Of a DNA stretch of 64,000 nt, positions 1 to 10,477 are shown in pieces. The notes under the pieces are model-generated. The model did not search any database, was not told the origin of the DNA, and saw nothing but the letters and a program-made list of their open reading frames with translations. The position numbers were made by a program, and so were the translations under genes. How positions within the stretch are numbered: the stretch's first letter is position 1; each line of letters opens with the position of its first letter. Source of the DNA: Paenibacillus marchantiophytorum (GTDB lineage: Bacteria; Bacillota; Bacilli; Paenibacillales; NBRC-103111). Location: positions 1 to 64,000 of the forward strand of contig NZ_BMHE01000014.1 of assembly GCF_014640555.1 (NCBI RefSeq). Reading direction: 5' to 3'.

Positions 1-190
1 TTCGAGCAGACGAAACCAATTTTTCTGATGAAACAAAAGCACGAATACAAGCTGAAACAGATAGGCAGCCGTATAACCGAATTTCTTGTTGATTTTCGCG
101 TCTTTTAAGTGCTTTAGCACACGAAGTTCTTCGAATGCGGGCTTAATTTCTTTGGGGGAGTTGATTGCAGGACTGCTTTTGCTCTATCAT
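1..190 (-). pseudogene. IS4-like transposase, N-terminal fragment
   Basis: Read on the minus strand, this edge encodes a segment with EELRVLKHLKDAKINKKFG followed by a hydrophobic stretch ending QKNWFRLLE. This resembles the N-terminal region of IS4-type DDE transposases. An ATG at 188-190 opens a different frame (MIEQKQSCN), and a frameshift in the C-rich run near 155-160 would be needed to join the two. The rest of the gene lies outside the window. The family call comes from recognition of the motif only; the fragment is too short to show the catalytic triad. Confidence 0.5.
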
Positions 191-1310
191 ATAGAGGACA
201 CCTCTTCTGTGTGGTAGTGGATTGCTCGTCACAATCACTATACCAAACCGAAGCGGTGTTTTTCTATTTTAGCAAGAGGTCAATCATTATCCTGGTTCTG
301 CTATATGTATCAAGGATTTAAGACTAATTTCGCTCTGCGAAGTTTGAGTTAATAATAAAGCGCCTTGTTATTTTTTTAGCATCCCAGTTACATTTATAGT
401 TCGCTCTCAGTTGAAAGAAGGAATAAAACTTCTTACATGCACTACTTCGGACGAACCACGAATCGAATAGTCCTTCGTAGCAATTTTAGTATAATCATTA
501 TCTTAAAAGTTATGACACCCGTTGAACAGCAACGTAGAATCCAGGCATTTATCGGTGTCATATCTTAGTTTCATAATCAAGGAAGGAATCACGTGTTTAG
601 AGTACTGCTATTGTTCCTCGACTTTCAACAATTAAAGCCCCTGCGACTTTAGCCGCGGGGCTTCTTATGCACAAAATCAGGTGTTTTGTACAGATGTTAT
701 TTTCAGCTAATGATCTTGGAAGCCCTATCATATATCATGTGTGAGATGATGGTGATGATGAGTGGCTTAAGAGACATAGCGCTAGGTCGAAGACTTAGCC
801 TCACAGACTTGTCTGACCGATTCCAATTTCCCGAATAATCTTCAAGCAGACCAAGGAGCTTTCAGGTGACGTAGTTTTAGATTACCAGCGATTCTTCGAA
901 TAAGCCATTCTAATGTATAGAATGCCTCAAACATTAATCTAAATTTATTTCTATATTCATCCTATGCTTTCCTTCAAATTGAGCCCCCTATTTTAACTTG
1001 TTTTCGTCGTATTCTGATAAAATCCTTGAGATCACAAAATAACAGCACTTTAAGCCAGCGTATTCTGGCGGGTCAGATTGCCGATTTGGATGTTGAAGGG
1101 TTTCTCCCAAGGAACAAATTTGTTGAAGTTAACTTGGGAAGAGAGTTCATGCAAGATCAAAATGTGCTGTTAATCATCTTCAAATTCTAATGTTGGTATT
1201 ATAAGTCTGAACTCATATAATCGATATCATCTTCCCGAATAAGTAAAGAGGATTTACCTCGCATATTGTCGAAATCATTTAGTAATATTTTCTAATATGG
1301 AGTTGACTTC
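191..1310. other. Gene-poor segment upstream of the NACHT gene
   Basis: I find no convincing gene in this 1.1 kb. It is A+T-rich with stops in all frames. It holds one strong hairpin (635-663). A short open stretch around 1000-1190 (+) reads ILAGQIADLDVEGFLP and ends at a TAA. It has no start signal, and I cannot assign it to a family. Confidence 0.5.
635..663. terminator. Strong G+C-rich hairpin
   Basis: AAGCCCCTGCG, a 7-base loop and CGCGGGGCTT form a stable stem with one mismatch, followed by TCTTATG. It has the shape of an intrinsic terminator with a weak T tract. No intact gene ends at it, so it may have belonged to a lost gene. Confidence 0.5.
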
Positions 1311-4300
1311 ATGAATAATACCATTAATATATTACATTTATCCGATCTTCATTTCGGTGCTGAACCTTCAAGTAAAACTACTTCAACATTAATAGCCAAA
1401 CGTAACAATACATTAAAACCCTTATTTAATAAATTAAGAGAGATGGAGTCTGACTGGAAACCGGATATAGTTGTGGTTTCAGGAGACATTGGATGGAGAG
1501 GTGCAGAAAAGGATTACGATATAGCAAAGGACTGGCTTAGAGAGCTATTAACTATTTTAAATTTATCACCAAATGAATTAGTGGTTTGTGCAGGAAATCA
1601 CGACATTGATCGTTCCAAAACTGTAGGTACCTTACCTCCTACTTCAGCACAGAGCGCCGATAAATGGCTGACAATCGAAACTCTTGAGAATTTTGTGCGT
1701 CCATTTGATAATTTTATTTCTTTTTGCAAGGAAATGAAAATCCCAGAATTGTCTCTAGGCAGCATAACTTCTTATCTAACTGGTGTGAGGGAAATTTATG
1801 GACTGAGATTTGTAGTCATGAATTCATCATGGTTTTGTCGAGATAATAATGATAGGGGGAATCTTTGGATTGGTTTGCCATTATTACAATTGATGAATTC
1901 CTTGAACCAATTGGTATTAACCGACATGTATGACGAGGCCCCCTTAACAACCGCTGTTATACACCATACCCGAGAATGGTTCGCTGGAGACGAACTTCAT
2001 GCTTATGAAAGACCTGGTGCCTATTTTTATTTAGGCTCTCGTTCTCATATGATATTATCCGGTCATGTTCATGGACGAGTAATCCCTCCAAGTAAAGAAT
2101 TTGATGCTTCACATTTATTTATTGGTGGTGCTGGTTATCAGGGAGATGATTATAAAAATAACTTTGGAATATTAAAAGTAAATAAAATTAGTAGGACTGT
2201 TACTAGGCGTTCCTTTGAGTTTGACTCAACTTACGAAAAATGGGTTGAACACTTCAGAAGAGACGAGGTTATATTAAAAAAAAAAGTAACTCTGCCACCT
2301 GAATTACCACACAATAATGAAGATCCGGCTTTTAATGAATATCTTACACTTTCCCGTAAAGCTACTGAACATGCTTTGCGTTATGTTTCACAAAAATCCA
2401 GGTCTATAACAAAGTCAAGCACTTTACCCAAATTAATAACCAGAAAAGTAGCAGTTCATAATAAAGAAGAACGAATCAAGTTATCTAATGATGAACGCTT
2501 GCATTTAAATACTATTAATAATTTTGCACCACTTTCTGAGGTTGTATATGCCGGACGTCCCACTTTCTTATTCGGTGAGATTGGTAGTGGAAAAAGCACT
2601 CTTGTTGGACAATATTGCGCTGAGCTATACGAGCAAAATAAAGAAAATATTTGCATTTTAACATCAGCCAAATTCTTTTTGAATAAAAAAATAGATAACA
2701 TTGTCAATTTCTCTTCCCACATTTCGAGTTATGTCAATGAAAACATTTATCTTGATCATCAAGTAGATTTCGACTTGTTAAAGGCTCTAAAAAATAGAAT
2801 TGAAATAACGTTGATTATCGACGGTTTTGATGAACTTGACCGAAATAATTCTCAACAGATAACTTATCGCTTAGAAGAAATGGTTGAGCATTGGCCACAT
2901 ATTAGAGTACTTGCCACTGGACGTCCAATTGAATTACAAGAAATTAATTACTCAAATTGGCAGTGCCTAGAATTAACGTCTTTATCTAATGTTGAACAAG
3001 AATTGCTCTTATATAATGACGCATTAGCTTCAGGTATGGACGAACAAGTCGCTAAAATTGATGCGAATGACAGATTTAAATTACTTCAGGAAAATAATGA
3101 ACTCTTGACCATCTCTACTTCACCACTGGTTGTTCGTTTGCTTCGTCCTTATCTAAATCAACATCAGAGCAAAAAAAGCCTGGGCGAGTTACTGTATAAT
3201 GTTTTATTAGAGCGTCTTGGAAATTGGTCTGAGAAAGAAGGGAAAGACGAAAATTTAATAGCGTTTAAAACTTGGTTTCCCAATAGTTATTCTCGAGAAG
3301 CACTTCTGGGTAGAATAGCTGCTTCAATATTTAATTCAAATAATGGATATATTACCAAAGAAGCGTTATATACCTTGATAAAATCTGAAGTGAATAATAT
3401 CAACGATACTCATCAAACTGTGTCTCAAGCTTGTGATTATTTCATAAACAGTGTCTTACAAGAAGAAGGAGATGGATATGTGTTTCCATCTCAACCATTA
3501 TACCAATGCGCATTAGGAGTTTTCATATTAAATGAATTATTACAGAATAAAAAACCATCTCTCAAATCAGAGCTTCCTGCTCTTTGGAGAGAATATTCAT
3601 TTGCAGCTGCTGTAGCAAAAAGAAAAAACGTAATTGATGATTTCCGTTATAGTTTACAGGAATACATTAAAGGTCTCTTGGGTGACGCTGGAGCGCGCGC
3701 ACCAGTAGCGATAATTATTGCCGAATCAGGTGACCATCAACTTGCCGCTTCCTATATTAATCACCTTAGTAATTGCGAGTTTAGACCTATCTATTATTAT
3801 TCAGGATTTAAATCATTATCTTCAAGTGCATATGGGCTTTGTATACATCTTGCGCAGGATGAAGGTTTTAACTGGTTTTATAAAAATTATTTAGACCCCA
3901 AGTACCCATATTCGCATACACTTAATGATATCGCTGACTCGATTTTGCAAACCTGGTTACTTTATTGCAATTTCGAAATTACCACCGAACAGAGTCAAAA
4001 ATTATCCGAAATTATTAAACCAAGTTTATCGGCTAAATCTTGGCAATGCAATTCCTTATTACCCACAATTTCAATGGTATTACCAACTTATTTTAATAAC
4101 GATATTCAACTACTGGCTGCACTGAATGTAAAAAAACTATCTTCAAGCTTATTAAGAGAACGAGCTATAGTGCTACTAAAAGAACTTTTCCACCGCGGGG
4201 GCAAAGAAGAAGTTTTTAATGCATTACAAAATACTGAAAGTAGCAACGCCACTCAACTATGGCTTGAATTGTGTGATGCAGTTCCTCATAGTTCTATAAT

Positions 4301-6803
4301 TCGAAATGCGATTAATTATTGGTCAAGTAACAAAAAAATACTTGAAACTATTGAGGAAAGAATAGGAAGGAAAGAATTAACAAGTATCCTACGTTGGTAT
4401 GCTTTGCAAAAAGATAAAATTGCTACTTACTCTGCTTTAATTCTTTATGCTTTTGGAGAACGTAACCTGTCCTTTTTAGGTAGTGGGTTATTACAAGGAC
4501 TACATGATGGAGGTAAAGTACAGGGAGCAGAAGAAGTCCTTCATGAACTGATAAAGAACAGAGGGAAACAAGGAATAGAATGGCTAGTTCAACAATTTCC
4601 AAAAGCAGATGATTTTAGTGGCGCCCATTCAGCGTATTGGCGAATCCTTATTGAAGAACTAAATAATTCACAGGATTCGTTTACCAACTATTTATACTTT
4701 GCAAGCCGACATTTGGGAGAGTTTATCTTGCCTCGATACCCAGATATACGAAGAAGTCTGGCAAAGTTACTCGCATATAAGCCAGAGTACAGAGAAGAAC
4801 TTTATAACAAAGGCTTAAAAAGCTTGGACAATAAACTACGGTATAATATTGCCTGTATCTTGCTGACATGTTCTCCTGAAACCGAAAGCGAAGCAGCAGA
4901 CGTTGTAATAAGATCAACACTACACAGTTTTGAGAAGAATGAGTGGAACAGGTTTTGTATGCGACTCTCATTAGGCCCTGAAGTTCTGATTTATATTTAT
5001 AACAAATTGGAAGAATATTTGCCTGTTCCCAAAGTATTTGCTTTAATGCTACTTTATCATAACAATTACAAATTATCTGAGGATGAATTTAAAGATTTAG
5101 TAGTCGGATTGTTAACTAGAAATGCATCGAGTTTCGATAATAAAGGAATCCGTGATAATGAAGATACAGTAGATAAAGTGTTATCTCTTACAGTAGTCAA
5201 GGATATTTTAATTAAACAACTGCAAAGTGAGGATAAAGAATTAGTCAAAGCAGCTGCGAACGCTTTATGGAATCATCACCAAGAAACACTAGATTCAGAA
5301 CAACTAATCACTTGTTGGGTGTTAATTAACACAAAAATGAATTTTTGGACAATAACAACTATCGAGGATTGGAGTAATAAATTTTTAAATAATAAAGAAT
5401 TTATCAAGACAGTTATTCAAAAAATTGAAAAAGAAACTAATCGTGAAACACTTGTCGGACAATTCATTCGTTCATACACTGATGTATCGGCATGGAGAGA
5501 TATTTTATGGTCAAGCATGTTTACAACAAGTGGATACGATCATCAACAAATTGAACATGCGTTTCTATGGTTGTTAAATAAAGGGATGCACAATGAATTA
5601 ATTGGTAAAACCATCGGTTCATCAGCTTTAGAGTTCCTTGAACATCCGAGCATTATTGCGAATAAAATGTATAACACTGCTGTTCCTTGGCTAGCCTTCT
5701 TAGCGCATGAATTTGGTGAATTGCCCTCTGACAAACTTGAGTATATTATCATTAACTATGAACCAATTGGACAAGAAATTGTTTGCGTGCTTATTGCAAG
5801 GTTGCGATACATACCACAAAAGCTTCGTATAAAGAGAGATCGTGACTATTTACTCACTAATTTAAAAAAAGAAGTGAAGCTTGTTCTAAGTTTTGAAGAA
5901 TTAGTAGAAATAACGCGTGATGCTGAAGAAATACATGATAATTTCGCAAAATACATTGAAAGTATCCTAACCACAAATAATTTTAAAGATGAAGATTTAG
6001 AACAGGTTGCAACTAAATCTAGATTTGGTGGGATTTTTGCGTCAATAATTTGGTTTTGTCGTGGCAGTCTAGACAATTATGACTCACTAATTCATTCAAT
6101 TAGTTTAGAGTTTACAAGGACAAATCAAAATAGAAGCGCTAATATAGTGGTCAATTCATTAGAAATTATTAGGTTAGTTATTTCAACTGACTCCAAAGAA
6201 AGCAATGCATATTTTAAAGCAATTGAAAAAACAATAGAGACAAATAACCATGAGAATATCATTCTACTTTTTGAAGAATTACTTGAATATCAGCAAGATT
6301 TCACAATTTCATTACTTCCTTTAGTACTAGAAGAACTAGTTTCTAATCCTTATAAACTAAATATTAACCTTGCGGCTTGGCTTTCAGATTATTTTGCATA
6401 CAAAATTAAAGAAGACCAAAAAGTTTTCGTAATAAATGAGTTGAAAAAGGCTGTATTATCATTAAATTCTTCAGCGGATAGATTTTCTTCAAATAGAAAT
6501 AGCATTGCAAAATGGTTGTTTTCCTTAGCTGTTATTTACTTAGTAGAAAATATAGACTCAGAGACAGAAAGGCTTTTCTTGATCGCACTTTCATCTCTAT
6601 TTATAGAAGAACCAATGAGAGAACATAGGAATCTGGAAAATAAAAGATATTTCAAGGCAAGAGATATTTTGAACTCTGTTCATCCGTTATTCGAGAAAGT
6701 TCCTTTTGATAGGTTGCGAAGGATTTTATTGAAAGGAAGTACATCCGATGTACCGGAAATTAATACTTGCTGCAGAATATTGTTGGCACTATCGGGCCAG
6801 TAA
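1311..6803 (+). CDS. Metallophosphoesterase-NACHT NTPase-helical repeat protein (probable STAND defence protein)
   Basis: This is a 1830-residue protein in three parts. Residues 5-260 are a calcineurin-like phosphoesterase with all metal-binding blocks visible: SDLH at 11-14, GD at 58-59, GNHD at 95-98, HH at 218-219 and GHVH at 251-254. Residues 411-560 carry a NACHT-type P-loop NTPase, with Walker A GEIGSGKST at 422-430, Walker B LIIDGFDELD at 501-510 and a following LATGRP sensor. From about residue 700 to the end is a long helical, HEAT/TPR-like region with no named domain I can assign. The start is ATG 1311, after TATGGAG at an 8-base spacing. Known bacterial STAND/Avs and bNACHT proteins join an N-terminal effector, a switch NTPase and a C-terminal sensor. 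By analogy, the phosphoesterase would be a nuclease or nucleotide hydrolase switched on by ligand binding. The gene stands alone, is A+T-rich and lies between IS remnants, consistent with horizontal transfer. The architecture is clear; the defence role is inferred. Confidence 0.88.
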   Translation: MNNTINILHLSDLHFGAEPSSKTTSTLIAKRNNTLKPLFNKLREMESDWKPDIVVVSGDIGWRGAEKDYDIAKDWLRELLTILNLSPNELVVCAGNHDIDRSKTVGTLPPTSAQSADKWLTIETLENFVRPFDNFISFCKEMKIPELSLGSITSYLTGVREIYGLRFVVMNSSWFCRDNNDRGNLWIGLPLLQLMNSLNQLVLTDMYDEAPLTTAVIHHTREWFAGDELHAYERPGAYFYLGSRSHMILSGHVHGRVIPPSKEFDASHLFIGGAGYQGDDYKNNFGILKVNKISRTVTRRSFEFDSTYEKWVEHFRRDEVILKKKVTLPPELPHNNEDPAFNEYLTLSRKATEHALRYVSQKSRSITKSSTLPKLITRKVAVHNKEERIKLSNDERLHLNTINNFAPLSEVVYAGRPTFLFGEIGSGKSTLVGQYCAELYEQNKENICILTSAKFFLNKKIDNIVNFSSHISSYVNENIYLDHQVDFDLLKALKNRIEITLIIDGFDELDRNNSQQITYRLEEMVEHWPHIRVLATGRPIELQEINYSNWQCLELTSLSNVEQELLLYNDALASGMDEQVAKIDANDRFKLLQENNELLTISTSPLVVRLLRPYLNQHQSKKSLGELLYNVLLERLGNWSEKEGKDENLIAFKTWFPNSYSREALLGRIAASIFNSNNGYITKEALYTLIKSEVNNINDTHQTVSQACDYFINSVLQEEGDGYVFPSQPLYQCALGVFILNELLQNKKPSLKSELPALWREYSFAAAVAKRKNVIDDFRYSLQEYIKGLLGDAGARAPVAIIIAESGDHQLAASYINHLSNCEFRPIYYYSGFKSLSSSAYGLCIHLAQDEGFNWFYKNYLDPKYPYSHTLNDIADSILQTWLLYCNFEITTEQSQKLSEIIKPSLSAKSWQCNSLLPTISMVLPTYFNNDIQLLAALNVKKLSSSLLRERAIVLLKELFHRGGKEEVFNALQNTESSNATQLWLELCDAVPHSSIIRNAINYWSSNKKILETIEERIGRKELTSILRWYALQKDKIATYSALILYAFGERNLSFLGSGLLQGLHDGGKVQGAEEVLHELIKNRGKQGIEWLVQQFPKADDFSGAHSAYWRILIEELNNSQDSFTNYLYFASRHLGEFILPRYPDIRRSLAKLLAYKPEYREELYNKGLKSLDNKLRYNIACILLTCSPETESEAADVVIRSTLHSFEKNEWNRFCMRLSLGPEVLIYIYNKLEEYLPVPKVFALMLLYHNNYKLSEDEFKDLVVGLLTRNASSFDNKGIRDNEDTVDKVLSLTVVKDILIKQLQSEDKELVKAAANALWNHHQETLDSEQLITCWVLINTKMNFWTITTIEDWSNKFLNNKEFIKTVIQKIEKETNRETLVGQFIRSYTDVSAWRDILWSSMFTTSGYDHQQIEHAFLWLLNKGMHNELIGKTIGSSALEFLEHPSIIANKMYNTAVPWLAFLAHEFGELPSDKLEYIIINYEPIGQEIVCVLIARLRYIPQKLRIKRDRDYLLTNLKKEVKLVLSFEELVEITRDAEEIHDNFAKYIESILTTNNFKDEDLEQVATKSRFGGIFASIIWFCRGSLDNYDSLIHSISLEFTRTNQNRSANIVVNSLEIIRLVISTDSKESNAYFKAIEKTIETNNHENIILLFEELLEYQQDFTISLLPLVLEELVSNPYKLNINLAAWLSDYFAYKIKEDQKVFVINELKKAVLSLNSSADRFSSNRNSIAKWLFSLAVIYLVENIDSETERLFLIALSSLFIEEPMREHRNLENKRYFKARDILNSVHPLFEKVPFDRLRRILLKGSTSDVPEINTCCRILLALSGQ

Positions 6804-6848
6804 TATTAATGGATTAAGTAAAGTTCAAACTATAAATACTCAAATAAC

Positions 6849-6891
6849 AAATCAGTCCCTAAGCGTTATTACAATGTTTAGAGACTGATTT
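6849..6891 (+). terminator. Hairpin after the NACHT gene
   Basis: AAATCAGTCCCTAA pairs with TTTAGAGACTGATTT across a 14-base loop, 45 bases past the stop codon at 6803. The T tract is poor, so this is a probable rather than certain terminator. Confidence 0.6.
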
Positions 6892-6919
6892 GCATACAGG
6901 TAAATGTGCCCCAATTCAT

Positions 6920-7809
6920 TAGTTTCTGGTAAGCAACGCACAGCACATGTGTCGTATGTGTAAACAGCTTAGCTTGTCCAGAAGAACTGCATCGTATCGT
7001 GTCCACAACCTTTGATAATGAAGTCATGGGATGGAGCAACTTGCTTTGGAAACGAAAGTGGATTTATTTAAATGGAAGCAATATGAATCGGCAATGATTT
7101 TACTAACGGTGAGATGGTATTTGAAATATAGCTTAAGCTATCGAGATATAGTTGAAATGATGAGCGAGCGAGGATCAAAGATTTCCCATACGACGATCAT
7201 GAGATGGGTACATGAATTTGGACCCGAAATCGACAAACGAATCCTTCCCTTTTTGAAACCTACAAACGACTCGTGGAGGACGGACGAAACCTACATCAAA
7301 GTTAAAGGTCAGTGGAAGTATTTATACAGAGTCGTTGATTCTATGGGAAAAACCATTGATTTCATGTTATCTGAAAATCGGGATATGCAGGCAGCTAAGC
7401 GATTCTTTACAAAGGCTTTGTCCTCTCCACATACTCAAATCCCACGTGTAATCACCTCGGATAAAAATCCAGCATATCCACCAGCCATACAAGAATTAAT
7501 AAATGAGAAGTCCTTAACAAAAGAAACCTTGATTAGACAGACAAAGTATCTAAACAACATTGTGGAGCAAGATCACCGGTCCATAAAGAAAATCACAAAA
7601 CCAAATCTCGGTTTCAAATCGTTTCTTACAGCGTACCAGACGTTAAAGGGAATTGAGGCTTTACATATGATAAGGAAAGGGCAGGCCGATAGTAATTAGA
7701 CTGTCCTCACTGCTGTTGATTGGCTAAATAAAATATTTGGTTTAGTGGCATAGACAAAGTTAGTTTATCGGGCGACTGCGAACTTTTTTAAATCCTTGCA
7801 CCAGAACCC
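6920..7809 (+). mobile_element. IS6-family element, decayed copy 1
   Basis: The right end is set by TTGCACCAGAACCC at 7796-7809. It matches the terminal repeat found at the 3' end of the second copy (GGGTTTTGGTGCAA read on the other strand, 59444-59457). The left end is less clear: GTTTCTGGTAAGCAA near 6923 may be a worn inverted repeat. The transposase inside carries a frameshift at the N-terminus and an early stop codon, so the element is probably inactive. Confidence 0.55.
7031..7753 (+). pseudogene. IS6-family transposase (copy 1), with early stop and N-terminal frameshift
   Basis: This is the DDE transposase of an IS6/IS26-type element, acting in replicative cointegrate formation. The catalytic blocks are visible: DETYIKVKGQWKYLYR, then DKNPAY, then EQDHR. 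It aligns along its length with the better copy at 59500-60246. An in-frame TAG at 7697-7699 removes the last 17 codons, which are still readable (ending LNKIFGLVA) up to a second stop at 7751-7753. At the 5' side the frame that matches the other copy (MKSWDGAT) is shifted by one base relative to the body, so the present ATG at 7031 gives a slightly altered N-terminus. A protein of 222 residues could still be made, but activity is doubtful. Confidence 0.8.
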
Positions 7810-8235
7810 ATAAAATGGCCTTTAAAAATTATGCAAAAAAACTCAAGTGATCAATGTTGATCCCTTGAGCAAATTTTAAATTATAGTGCGTGTTTCAGAA
7901 TGATCTTGCTTATCGTAGACAAGGACTCGTACGGTCGTCATAACCACCTTTGCGGTACGCTCCCAAACACCACTCGCTAATATGCACATTTTACTTGAAT
8001 GACCAACTCGTCTGGTCGGTACGTCGCGATGATCATGCCTTCGCCGTCGGCAGCGAACATTACTGTCCGGCTTTTGTTTTAGCTTGTGCTTCATGATTGT
8101 CTCTTTTCGTATCTGGGTATCGTTCTTTTGTCGGAACGTTATCCAGTATACTAGAGGTGCTTTTTGTTCAAAGCGCAAATTACTTCATTACAGGAATGAC
8201 TCCTTGGTCGCTACACTATAGTTGTTACCGCTTAC
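7754..8235. other. Intergenic segment with a hairpin at 7842-7869
   Basis: CTCAAGTGATCAA and TTGATCCCTTGAG form a near-perfect hairpin with a two-base loop, preceded by an A run and followed by AAATTTT. It could end transcription from the minus-strand gene starting at 9636 or from the IS. A 100-codon minus-strand reading frame (7876-8178) shows no recognisable domain and is arginine-rich in the way chance frames are; I do not call it. Confidence 0.45.
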
Positions 8236-9636
8236 TTACTGTCTAGGCCCCCACGTCATCGTTCGATAAGTTGTATAGTAATGAATTGCATAACCAGCGT
8301 ATCCTGTCGAACCGGAGTAATAAGACTGAACTTTCGCCAGCTCCTGGTTCATATAATTTTCCCCTTCCTGGTAGAAGGTGACAAACGAAGGGTCCCCCGG
8401 AACATCGTATGTTTCAACGCCAATGATGACTTTTTTTCCAACGGATGCCGCATAATTGATTTCGTTCTGAGCGTTAGCGATAATGCCGTCCGAGCCTTCG
8501 GCGTAATCGCGATAATCCATGATTGCGACATAGTCCATTTCATCGAGAATATGTTTGTACATCTCTTTGTTTACGCCGTTGTAAGTGACAGAAACTGTCT
8601 CATACCAGAACGGTATGTCGCCTGAGTATGTCATATTAGTTCCAGCGTCAATTAACTTTTGTTTGGACTTTCGGGCAAGCTCCAAATAATCTGCACCTAA
8701 CATCTGTTTATTCGTGCCCCAATCGGAAAGCGTATAAGGCTCGTTATCGTGATGGATGCCATCAAATCTTTCATTTAACGCAGATGCCGCATTGTAATTC
8801 AATACATCCTGGATCCGGGAAAGCGGAATGCTGTGATTAGCGGCACGCACCCACTCCGATGCCCCATCCAATGACTCTACCCGGATACCGTTCAGATGAG
8901 CGCTGGCGATAAGAGCACGGTAATACTGCGGATGCGCCACAAGATAGTTGTCTCCCTCATAATATCCGGTATTGAGATAAAAGAGGTTGGTGCCTTTTGA
9001 AAGTGCGAAATTAATTATATCACTGCGACTGGAAGCGGTTGCAATATCATTCAAATTCCATACCCACATTGCTTTACGGGCTGTTCCAATGTCACCCGGA
9101 TCTCCGCTTGAACCATCCTGTTTCGTAAGACTGATATTGTCTACGTATGCATATCCTCCAACGTTAGGATTTTTATAGATGTAAACCTGAATCTGCGAGG
9201 TGCCTGCAACCGTCTTGAAACCGAGCGACTTCTGGTTGTACGAGGTTGAATCGTAGTTGAGTTCAAACTTCCCGCTGGCCAGTTTCGTTCCGCTGCTGTT
9301 CATGCAATCGACACCGATAATAGCATGTTCTCCGCCTACGCTCACTCGTCCACTTCCGCTTAGCGTGTACACGGTTCCGGCTGTTATCCCCGTCACAATT
9401 TGGCCAGCTCCGCTTTCCCCTGTTCCCATTCGCGCCGCCTTGCCGCCGCCCGCTACAGGAGTCGTGACGATGCTGACGCCTCCCCAATCTTGCCAACCAA
9501 TCAAATTCTGCTCAAAACTCTGGTTGACAACAAGGTTAGACGGTTCTGCATACGCATGATGAAAAGCCGCTTCCGACAATAATCCGGCATAAATTAATGA
9601 AAAGCATAGTAACAATCTCACGAATTTTGTGAACAT
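8236..9636 (-). CDS. Secreted carbohydrate-binding module plus TIM-barrel-like hydrolase
   Basis: This is a 466-residue exported protein. A signal peptide ends near AYA-EP (residues 28-32). Residues 33-172 look like a beta-sandwich carbohydrate-binding module (VNQSFEQNLIGWQDWG, YVDNISL). From about residue 187 the sequence looks like an alpha/beta barrel: MWVW at 190-193, FYLNTG, DGIHHDNEPYT around 282-292, MDYRDYAEGSDGII around 363-375 and IGVETYD with Glu398. Asp287, Glu289 and Glu398 are the obvious acidic active-site candidates. I cannot place it in a numbered glycoside hydrolase family. The start follows GCGAGGTG at a 5-base spacing. Paralogs are at 36880-39009 (longer, two binding modules) and 40165-40900 (broken). 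It has no operon partners. Hydrolysis of an extracellular glycan is an inference from fold and context. Confidence 0.75.
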   Translation of the reverse strand: MFTKFVRLLLCFSLIYAGLLSEAAFHHAYAEPSNLVVNQSFEQNLIGWQDWGGVSIVTTPVAGGGKAARMGTGESGAGQIVTGITAGTVYTLSGSGRVSVGGEHAIIGVDCMNSSGTKLASGKFELNYDSTSYNQKSLGFKTVAGTSQIQVYIYKNPNVGGYAYVDNISLTKQDGSSGDPGDIGTARKAMWVWNLNDIATASSRSDIINFALSKGTNLFYLNTGYYEGDNYLVAHPQYYRALIASAHLNGIRVESLDGASEWVRAANHSIPLSRIQDVLNYNAASALNERFDGIHHDNEPYTLSDWGTNKQMLGADYLELARKSKQKLIDAGTNMTYSGDIPFWYETVSVTYNGVNKEMYKHILDEMDYVAIMDYRDYAEGSDGIIANAQNEINYAASVGKKVIIGVETYDVPGDPSFVTFYQEGENYMNQELAKVQSYYSGSTGYAGYAIHYYTTYRTMTWGPRQ

Positions 9637-10477
9637 AGGAACACCTCGCCTTAGATTTTATCAATGCCAAAAAAGCAACTACTTTCATTTCTTTTTATTT
9701 CGTACAGTGACCTTGTTAACAATCATACCTTATAATTCTTAAATTTCACTCCCTTCCCCCCATTTATTCGGTCACTGTATTTATTATATACATAAACATT
9801 AAAATAATGCTAGTATTTTCGGATAGGACGGCATAAGACTCCCTCTGTATTAAATACTCGTAACTGCTCACGTCCCCCGTGTAGGCAGCATATAAGGGTG
9901 AAAAGGTACCTTTGATCAATGGCTTATATCATATCAAAATTGGCATTTTTCCTGACTCTAAGCTGGTCTGGGACATATCCACTGGACCAACCGGTTATTC
10001 AACCTCTTGTTCTTTAAGTGGATGCAATGATTATAGAGAAGCTAAAAGATAGGTTTTCACTTTATTCTCTTTATTTTTGCTTCCCTTTCATAGCCATTCC
10101 AACCTTGACAGCCTAGGAATGAAACTGCTGCAGTCACCCAATACACGAGACCAAATAATCTGTACCTTTCGGGAATATGGGATCTCATAAGTTACATGAC
10201 CGTAATACACAGATATCTTTAACTTCTTTGTTAATAACTCCCCTTACTCTTCAAAATTTAAGGGCTGCTTTGGAGATGAATTAGTTTCATCTACTCCATG
10301 GATGAAGAATTTAAATAGCCAGAAATCACTTCGGTAACATTGGGAATATGGGACTCCTCTATTGCCAAAGGTGTAGACATTGCTCCAGTGGCTCACGTTG
10401 CTAGGGCAGTTGACTTCCGCTGAGTCGCACTCGGTGATCTTCTAGAATTTATTAATGAGGGGCTGACGAATCTATTA
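9637..10477. other. Intergenic segment
   Basis: This is 840 bases between the divergent secreted-protein gene and the chagasin-type gene. It presumably holds both promoters, but I cannot pick out a convincing -35/-10 pair. The last 35 bases (10443-10477) are open in frame with the downstream gene and look like the remains of an NTF2-like domain. Confidence 0.4.

Noticed and set aside
1000..1190. Short open stretch reading ILAGQIADLDVEGFLP upstream of the NACHT gene
   Set aside because: Could be the tail of a lost gene, but there is no start and I cannot match it to a family, so I do not call a feature.
7876..8178. 100-codon minus-strand frame after the IS6 copy
   Set aside because: Arginine-rich, no ribosome binding site, no domain; other frames of the same stretch look equally plausible.
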